Shown here: positions 56,179 through 64,000 of the stretch, one piece after another
Layout: each line of letters begins with the position of its first letter
Position numbering within the stretch: the first letter of the stretch is position 1
NCBI GenBank assembly: GCA_951799425.1
Contig: OX637402.1
Coordinates: 3,624,001 to 3,688,000, forward strand
Length of the DNA stretch: 64,000 nt
Direction: 5' to 3'
From: Ilex aquifolium
Taxonomy: Eukaryota; Streptophyta; Magnoliopsida; Aquifoliales; Aquifoliaceae
Made by a program: the position numbers and the translations under genes
The notes under the pieces: model-generated
Seen by the model: only the letters and a program-made list of their open reading frames with translations
Told to the model about the DNA's origin: nothing
The model's database searches: none

Positions 56179-57949
56179 GTGAGTAATTTATGCATACATG
56201 TTATATTCACAAAACTACAATTTAAATTCATATTTTATATGAGTTTTATCCTCGTGCAAAAAACTATTTATACTCTGTGGCATTTGATCGAACGCCTTAT
56301 AGGCGTTGTGCGATGTGAGTGTGCTGGGAGAGAGAAGCAGCGAGAAAAAGAGAAGAGAGTGGCCGCAGAGAAAGAGAATTGTTATCTAACACAAAAATTT
56401 GATAAAACTACCAACAAAGAAGCATTAAATTATAGGAATTTTCAGCGAACCAAAACTCAGAAATTTCAGTGAGAGAGAAATAGAGAGTTTCAGCGTGTAC
56501 CTGGAATCAATTGGAGCAACGGAGAATTACAGCAGAGAGTCTGAGCGGTATGAGCAGTGGAGAGAGAGTCAGCAATGGTTTGTGTGTGTGAGTGTTTTTT
56601 GTGCATGTGTGAGTGTTTTTCTGTGTAGAGAGAGAGAGAGAGAGAGAAGAAGAGGCGTGGCTGAGAGAGGAGACTGAGGGAGGGAGGGAGGGAGAGAGAA
56701 AGAGACATCGAATGAGTGTGAGAAAGAGGTACATGAGCAATAGGAGTCTAGAGTTGTATATGGGATGAAAGGCTTACTCAAATTTTTGAACGGGGAAAAA
56801 AAAATCCAAACATCAATTAGGATTACGTAATCAAAATTTAAAAATAAAATGTTGTTAGGCGGCAAAAAAGAATTCAGTATTCACTGTAGATCGTTAGATC
56901 AAAATTTTTGAGATGATTTGAACCGTCTTTTATGTTGGGATTACGTTGTCCGTTGGATGTGTTTATGTTTTATCTCAAAACGATCTGGACCTCTTTTTGT
57001 CTCCAAAATTCAAACTCAGTTCTACTTTATTATATAGATATATAAATGAGTTTTATTGTAAGTTGTTAATTTAAGTGTTTTTTTTTAGACCTAGTAGAGA
57101 TTTATTATTTTTTAGGCTTTTAAAGAATTTATTTAATGTCTTAAAAAGCAAAAAGAAAACAAAGGGGAAGAAGGAAGAAAAGTTGCAGAACCTGCAACTT
57201 TCGGTGGGTGAAGAAGATGGATTCCTTTAAATTACAAAAAATATCCCTTTTAGTTTCAAAGAGTTTTACTTTGACCCCTATATTCTTCTAAACTTAATTT
57301 TAACAACTTTTTTTACCTGGTAAGTTGGAAGAATAGAATTTTGGAAAATTTATGGCAGCCCTGAAAAAAGAAAATTCGTTTTTCAAAAAAATTACACTTT
57401 GACCCCAAAAGTTTCAAAAATTATGATTTGACCCCAAAACTTTAAGAACTTTTTATAAACTGCCCAGATTACTTCCATACCCTATTATCTCATATTAGAA
57501 ATGATATTTATATGTAAATTATATATAAAGTATACATATCAATGGGTAGGAAGTACAAAAATTAAATATAGAATCGCGAAACGACAAAATTAGGAATAAG
57601 GATCAATCGTTATATGTTATTATTGAATTAGGAGGTGATTTCATTGAAGTTGGGAAAAAGAGCTTTGAATTGGATTTTGGGAATCAAGGTGAGTAGTTTA
57701 CTACTTCTTTTGGGAGGATTTTCTATATTAAATGTGTGGATGCGTGCGTGTGGATTTTTCATATATATAATATATGTGTTGATGTTTGGGGTTGCAATTA
57801 AATATTTTGAAAATGTGAACTATTCTACATATGAATTTTGGAAAACTTGTGGGATGATTTTATATCATTGCTTTGGTGATGAAAGAGAAATTTTGTGTGC
57901 GTTGCAACTAAAACTACAGTTTTGGTGTGTGTGAAAATCATGTTTATGA

Positions 57950-58132
57950 GACGGGGACTAGGGTTACCAGGTCTAAGTGGTAACAAGCGACTGGGCCAGT
58001 TATTAGGCTAGTGCTGACCAGAGATTGGGCCAGTTACCAGACTAGTGGTAACAAGAGACGGGGCCAGTCATCAGGCTAGTGATGACAAGCGACTGGGCCA
58101 GTTACTAGGCTAGTGGTAATAAACATGATTTG
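57950..58132. repeat. 34-35 bp minisatellite in LTR A (also 62450-62633 in LTR B)
   Basis: Four to five copies of GACTGGGCCAGTTA(C/T)...GGCTAGTGGTAACAAG type, alternating AGTTAC and AGTCATC variants. It is present with the same copy number in both LTRs, so it predates their divergence. Confidence 0.8.
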
Positions 58133-58761
58133 ACAAATGTATTTGGAACTGAATGTGTATGTGATTATTTTGGGTTATAAATGTCTTTTCATTTATAAAG
58201 TTATTTGTGATCATGAAATCATTTTATTTAAATGATTATGTGGGAGGGGTTATGGTACAATTTGTTGTACTTATGTGTGTATCAAAGTTTATTTTCGTAT
58301 ATAAACTGTGAGATTTATTTTCACACCTCATTAGAGGTGGTTGCTATTCACGGGTCATTGTGTACATCCGAACATTTAACATTTTTCAGGTGAGGATCAG
58401 AGTGAGGAGTAAGTCCACAGATAGACAAGAGATTAGAGGAATTGAAGATTTATTTTATTGTAGGTCTTCAAGAATAAAAGTCTTTTATAGTTTTGAGACA
58501 AATGTTTAATTCTTTTGAGAACAATATTGTTTATGTTTAGAGTAGTGAACCTTATGGTTTAATTATTATTTTATACAAGTTTAGTAATGATATTGGTGGT
58601 GTTTAGTTTATTCCTCTGGTATTCATTAGGTCGGTAGAATGGATCACTTCATTATTTGTCTTCCGTTGTATTTTGTATTTATTATGCACAGAATTGGTTG
58701 GTTAAGGCCTTGGTGGCCGGTCCGCCGCCCACCCTATGTGATCCGGGGTGGGGGTGGGACA

Positions 58762-61141
58762 AGTTTAGTATCAGAGCATAGGTTGATGAATTACTAGAGG
58801 ATTAGGCTGGATCTGAATGGTTGTGTAGGCTTTAGTTGACTGTAGTTTGAGGATAGAGAATTAAGTTTACTAGTTAATAGCATGATTGGTGTAACGACCA
58901 AGACTAGTTAAGTTACTTTGCATTTTGTACAAATAAGATATAGTTACAAGAAGGGATGGTAAGAGTGTTGTAAGAAATGTGACCGACACTAATGGAATTT
59001 TAGATTCTACCAATTCTTCTGTGTCTCTTAGAGTAGCAATGACATTGGTTGTGGAACCCAAAACACTTGAATTTGATTTGATTGTGGCAACTCCTACATG
59101 TGGTTTTGAGTTAGGAGATGTCGTGTACCCAAGGTGTAAGGTCTATATTAGAGGACAACAATTACTAGTTATTGAGTATTTTTAGACCTTAGGGTTTTTG
59201 ATATGATATTAATTATGGATTGGTTGGTCACACAACAGACAAAAGTTTGTTGTTTTAAAAAGAGAGTCATGTGGATTTAGTTTCGAGGGGGGACAAGAAT
59301 TATTTAATCCCCAGTCTTAAATCTACGAGTGCAAGTTCAAAAACAAGTGAGTAAATATTTTTAGGGAAACATTGGTAGTATTATTGATACACAAAGTGAG
59401 TGAGTGTCTCATGAATAGATAACAATAGAAAGGGATTTTTGGATGTATTTCAAGAGAAGTTGTCTATGCTATCATTTGAGAGAGATAAAGTTTACATTTT
59501 TAGTGGCCCTGAGGTACTTTACTTATATTTATTACTCCGTATTGGATGGTTCTCGCTGAACTAGAAGAATGGGAATTCAATTGAAAATATATTAGACCGA
59601 AGATTTATTCAACTTAGCAATTTTTTGTGAGGGTGCTCATGTTGGTTGTAAAAAAAATGATTGGACTGTGAAATGGTACGTCGATTACTACCAACTGAAT
59701 AAGACAACAACAAGTAGTAAATATCTTTTATGTGGTATTGATGATTTATTTGATCAGTTGTGAGGCGCTAGCGAATTTAGTAATATTGATCTTAAGTTGA
59801 GTTATCTTTACTTAAAAGAAAGAAATGAAGATGTTCTGAAAACAGTATGTGCAACTGGGATAGTTATATTGTATTTTTAGTGAAGTCACTAAGATTAACA
59901 AATACTACATCTGTTTTGATGATTGACTAAATTGAGTATCTCAACTTTATCTAAATTCATATGTTAATGTATTTATTGGTGTTTCATCTGTATATTCTTG
60001 TAGTAAAGAAAGAATTACCCTACTCATGATTTTGGGTTAGATGTAATTGTTTTTGCTTTGAGGTTATAGAGAAAGATATGTAAGATTTACTTCGATTATC
60101 AAAGGTTGAAAGATTTATTTATTGAGAAGGAGTTTAATTTGAGAAAAAAGAAATGGATGGAAAGATTAAGGACTATGATTATTCTATTATTATCATTTAG
60201 GCAAAGCTATTATAGTGGTCGATACACTGAGCAAGAAATCATTAAGAAGTTTGTGTTGTATTCAATGTACCCAAATGAGTAATTTGGTTGATTTGAGATT
60301 GATAGGGGTACGTGTGATATTAATTGGTACAGATGTATAATTAGCTCAATTGCAAGTTAAAATCTTATTGGTAGATCGTATCAGTTAGTTTCAAAAAAAA
60401 AAAAAAAGGGGGGACACATGTGCAGAGTATTAGAAAAAAGTGTAACATAGTTGCAGGATAGATTTTGTACTTTTTGGTGAGATTATGTTTATATTTTGGC
60501 ATTAGTTATGAGCACCAAAAGAGAATTTGTTGAAGAGAGATATTATAGATACAACCTATAATTTTATGTGCATCTAAGGAGTACAAAATTATATTGATAT
60601 TGAGAAACTATTATTGGTTGAGTTGAATAAAAAGAAAATTTGTGGAATTTGTTGTCAATTTGTAGTGCATTGATAGATAAAGACTGAATATCAATATCAT
60701 TCAGGTTTACAATAACTAATTTCAATTTTTTTGAGTAGAAATTGGAGTATACTATTATGAATTTTCTATAATGACTCTCAGGATATAGATTGGAAATGAA
60801 TCTATTTTGGGTTATTGTGGATTAATTGACGAAGTTATTTGGTAAAGATGTTTCATTTTCACGACATACTTTGTGTTGTTATGCTCAGGAAGTATATATA
60901 CCCGATTCTCCTTGTATATCGGTGAGAACAGTCTATTAAGCTTAAGGAAACTCTTAATTATGTCGGAGAGTCAATAAATTTTGTATAACAAGATGATTCC
61001 ATTAGTCAAGGTATTGTGAAAGAGTCACTAAGGCGAGAAAATTACTTGTGAAGTAGATAAAAAGATGGAAATTGAATATCCTCATTTGTTCTCACAAGGT
61101 ATAGAAATTTCGAGGACGAAATTATTTTAAGGGGGAGAGAA
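58762..61141 (+). pseudogene. Decayed, shortened internal region of Tekay/Del-like element
   Basis: Primer site at 58762, then protease-region coding (VATPTCGFELGDVVYPRCKVYI, about 59085-59150), RT remnants (VDYYQLNKTTTSSKY and GIDDLFDQL, about 59680-59760; FSNIDLKLSYL, about 59778), then unrecognisable sequence. It ends in TTCGAGGACGAAATTATTTT and AAGGGGGAGAGA, the conserved chromovirus 3' end and polypurine tract. Gag, RNase H and integrase are deleted or decayed beyond recognition; 2380 bp remain. Confidence 0.75.
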
Positions 61142-63246
61142 TGTAATACTCCAAATTTTAAAAAATATATATAACTTAGTTTAGGTCAATTTGTGATATT
61201 CTTTTTGAAAAGAGATGTTAGTGTAATTAATGAATGAGGAATTATAGGGTTACTGTAGGGTTTCTTTTACTTTGTATAAATATATATGTAGGCAGCCAAA
61301 ATATGAAAAAAAAAACAAAAAGAAGGATCTGCCGCTAGAGAGAGAGAGAAGGAAGGAAGAAAAAAGAACGAAAGAGACAAAAATAAAAAAGGATTGGACC
61401 CATTTGAAGGTATGAATTCATTAATTATTTGGTGGGTTTTGTAATTTATTCAATTACATGGTATTAGGGTTATCATAAATAGTGATAATGAATACTTATA
61501 TATATATACATATTTGTTCATGGTGAAGAATATTGATGAATATATAAATGAGTTTTATTGTAAGTTGTTAATTTAAGTGTTTTTTTTTAGACCTAGTAGA
61601 GATTTATTGTTTTTGAGGCTTTTAAAGAATATATTTAATGTCTTAAAAAGCAAAAAGAAAACAAAGGGGAAGAAGGAAGAAAAGTTGAAGAACCTGCAAC
61701 TTTCGGTGGGTGAAGAAGATGGATTCCTTTAAATTACAAAAAACATCCCCTTTAGTTTTAAAGATTTTTACTTTGACTCCTATATTCTTCTAAACTTAAT
61801 TTTAACCACTTTTTTTACCTGGTAATTTGGAAGAATAGAATTTTGGAAAATTTATGGCAGCCCTGAAAAAAGAAAATTCGTTTTTCAAAAAAATTACACT
61901 TTGACCCCAAAAGTTTCAAAAATTATGATTTGACCCGAAAACTTTAAGAACTTTTTATAAACTGCCCAAATTACTTCCATACTCTATTACCTCATATTAT
62001 AAAGGATATTTATATGTAAAGGATATATAAAGTATATATATCAATGGGTAAGAAGTACAAAAATTAAATATAGAATCGTGAAATGACAAAATTAGGAATA
62101 AGGATTGATCGTTATATGTTATTATTGGATTAGGAGGTGATTGCATTGAGGTTGGGAAAGAGAGCTTTGAATTGGATTTTAGGAATCAAGATGAGTAGTT
62201 TACTACTTCTTTTGGGAGGATTTTCTATATTAAATGTGTGGGTGCGTGCGTGTGGATTTTTCATATATATGATATATGTGTTGATGTTTGGGGTTGCAAT
62301 TAAATGTTTTAAAATTGTGAACTGTTCTACATGTGAATTTTGGAAAATTTGTGGGATGATTTTATATTCTTGCTTTGGTGATGAAAGGGAAATTTTGTGT
62401 GCGTTGGAACTAAAACTACAGTTTTTGTGTGTGTAGAAATCATGTTTATGAGACGGGGACTAGGGTTACCAGGTCTAAGTGGTAACAAGCGACTGGGCCA
62501 GTCATTAGGCTAGTGATGACCAGAGACTGGGCTAGTTACCAGACTAGTGGTAATGAGAGATGGGGTCAGTCATCAGGCTAGTGATGACAAGCGACTGGGT
62601 CAGTTACTAGGCTAGTGGTAACAAACATGATTTGACAAATGTATTTGGAACTGAATGTGTGAGTGATTGTTTGGGGTTATAAATGTCTTTTCATTTATAA
62701 ATTTATTTGTGATCATGAAATCATTTTGTTTAAATGATTATGTGGGAGGGGTTGGGGTACAATTTGTTGTACTTATGTGTGTATCAAAGTTTATTTTTGT
62801 ATATAAACTGTGGGATTTATTTTCACATCTCATTAGAGGTGGTTGCTATTCACGGGCCATTGTGCATATCCAAACATTTAACATTTTTCAGGTGAGGATC
62901 AGGGTGAAGAGTAAGTCCACAGATAGACAAGGATTAGAGGAATCGAAGATTTATTTTATTGTAGCTCTTCAGGAATAAAAGTCTTTTATAGTTTTGAGAC
63001 AAATGTTTAATTATTTTGGGAACAATATTGTTTATGTTTAGAGTAGTGAACCTTATGGTTTAATTATTGTTTTACACGAGTTTAGTAATGATATTGGTGG
63101 TGTTTAGTTTATTCCTCTGGTATTCATTAGGTCGGTGGAATGGATCACTTTATTATTTTGCATTTATTATGCACAGAGTTGGTTGGTTAAGGCCTTGGTG
63201 GCCGGTCAACCGCCCACCTTATGTGATCCGGGGTGGGAGTGTGACA
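61142..63246 (+). mobile_element. LTR B of the tandem Tekay/Del-like array
   Basis: Begins TGTAATACTCC after a polypurine tract and ends GGGAGTGTGACA, followed at 63247 by another primer site (AGTTTGGTATCAAAGC). It therefore serves as the 3' LTR of one unit and the 5' LTR of the next. It keeps the empty Helitron site at 61540/61541. Length is 2105 bp. Confidence 0.87.
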
Positions 63247-64000
63247 AGTTTGGTATCAAAGCATAGATTGATGAATTACTAGAGGATTAGGCTGGATTTG
63301 AATGGTTGTGTAGGCTTTAGTTGATTGTAGTTTGAGGATAGAGAATTATGTTTACTAGTTAATAGCATGATTGGTGTAGCGACCATGACTAGTTAACTTT
63401 CTTTGCATTTTGTACAAATAAGATATAGTTACAAAAGGGGATGGTAAGAGTGTTGTAAGAAATGTGACCGACACTAATGGAATTTTAGATTCTACCAATT
63501 CTTATGTGTCTCTTTGAGTAGCAATGACATTGGTTGTGGAACCCAAAACACTTGAATTTGATTTGATCGTGGCAACTCCTACGGGTGGTTTTGAGTTAGG
63601 AGATGCCGTGTACCCAAGGTGTAAGGTCTATATTGGAGAACAACAATTACTAGTTATTGAGTATTTTTATACCTTAAGGGTTTTGATATGATATTAATTA
63701 TGAATTAGTTGGTCACACAACAGACAAAAGTTGGTTGTTTTAAAAAGAGAGTCATGTGGATTTAGTTTCGAGGGGGGACAAGAATTATTTAATCCTTAGT
63801 CTTAAATCTACGAGTGCAAGTTCAAAAACAAGTGAGTAAAGATTTTTAAGCAAACATTGGTAGTATTATTGATACACAAAGCGAGTGAGTGTCTCATGAA
63901 TAGATAACAATAGAAAGGGATTTTTGGATGTATTTCAAGAGAAGTTGTCTATGCTATCATTTGCGAGAGATAAATTTTACATTTTTAGTAGCCCTGCGGT
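63247..64000 (+). pseudogene. Second internal region of the tandem array (runs off window)
   Basis: Colinear with 58762-59510: primer site, the protease-region phrase (VATPTGGFELGDAVYPRCKVYI) and the downstream non-coding text, with scattered substitutions. It is cut by the window end. Confidence 0.8.

Larger units (their letters stand above)
53850..57038 (-). mobile_element. Non-autonomous Helitron carrying kinase gene fragments (3189 bp)
   Basis: On the minus strand it begins TCTATATAATAAAG (57038) and ends CTAG (53850). A GTGCC-TGAA-GGCAC hairpin lies 12 bp inside the 3' end (53863-53876). It is inserted between A (53849) and T (57039) with no target duplication. LTR B preserves the empty site (GATGAA/TATATAAATG at 61540/61541), which fixes both ends to the base. 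No Rep/helicase is encoded. It contains MAP kinase kinase exon pieces and a 185-bp internal duplication. Confidence 0.92.
53495..58761 (+). mobile_element. LTR A of a tandem Tekay/Del-like array (contains a Helitron)
   Basis: Begins TGTAATACTAC and ends GGGTGGGACA, followed by a primer site (AGTTTAGTATCAGAGC, the initiator-Met type). After removing the Helitron at 53850-57038 it is 2078 bp and colinear with LTR B (61142-63246). Both LTRs contain a 99-codon hydrophobic ORF at the same place (57635-57934 in A), probably not coding. Confidence 0.85.

Noticed and set aside
58762-58778. tRNA-like TATCAGAGC sequences (also 63247)
   Set aside because: They directly follow LTR ends and are primer binding sites, not tRNA genes.

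Overview
This window is plant nuclear DNA, almost certainly angiosperm and probably a eudicot. Evidence: nested LTR retrotransposons of plant lineages (Tat, Athila-like, Tekay/Del-like, Copia), a plant-type LINE with a C-terminal RNase H, a Helitron carrying exon pieces of a plant MAP kinase kinase, and short GT-AG introns. I see no prokaryotic or organellar features. It looks like repeat-dense heterochromatin; no convincing host gene was found, only two weak candidates (7195-7572 + and 48259-49876 -).

Layout: 1-6140, a rearranged Tat-type Ty3/Gypsy element (I) with a 3' LTR. 6141-6571, a Copia LTR/leader-like fragment. 6572-7572, an unidentified stretch with a small ORF. 7573-10926, the 3' end and LTR of an Athila-like element. 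10927-21602, a decayed Tat element (II), split by a solo LTR (15665-17698), with an antisense gene relic and a 3' LTR. 21603-29864, a minus-strand Copia (IV), split by a second solo LTR of the same family (23212-25424). 29865-30564 plus 44042-44365, a minus-strand Copia (V). 30565-44041, a nearly intact 13.5-kb Tat element (III) inserted in Copia V. 44366-45797 plus about 50341-51062, a LINE split by other insertions, including a solo LTR with a perfect TSD (46028-46590). 51063-53494, AT-rich sequence. 53495-64000, a tandem Tekay/Del-like array (LTR-internal-LTR-internal) whose first LTR contains a 3.2-kb Helitron.

The most notable system is element III. Its plus strand encodes Gag-Pol (protease, RT, two RNases H, integrase), broken by a single TGA. 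Its 3' region, on the minus strand, carries two different intron-containing genes that stay open after conceptual splicing: A (4 exons, 792 aa) and B (2 exons, 338 aa). Both have a domain resembling the 'putative gypsy type transposon' family (PF04195/Transposase_28), followed by a basic stretch and a coiled coil. A TATA-like box and two G-boxes lie upstream of gene A. A 55-bp tandem array of alternating palindromes sits between the converging Gag-Pol and gene B. Relics of gene A-like genes occur in elements I and II, so the module is an old component of this lineage. Family and domain names come from motif recognition, not database searches.
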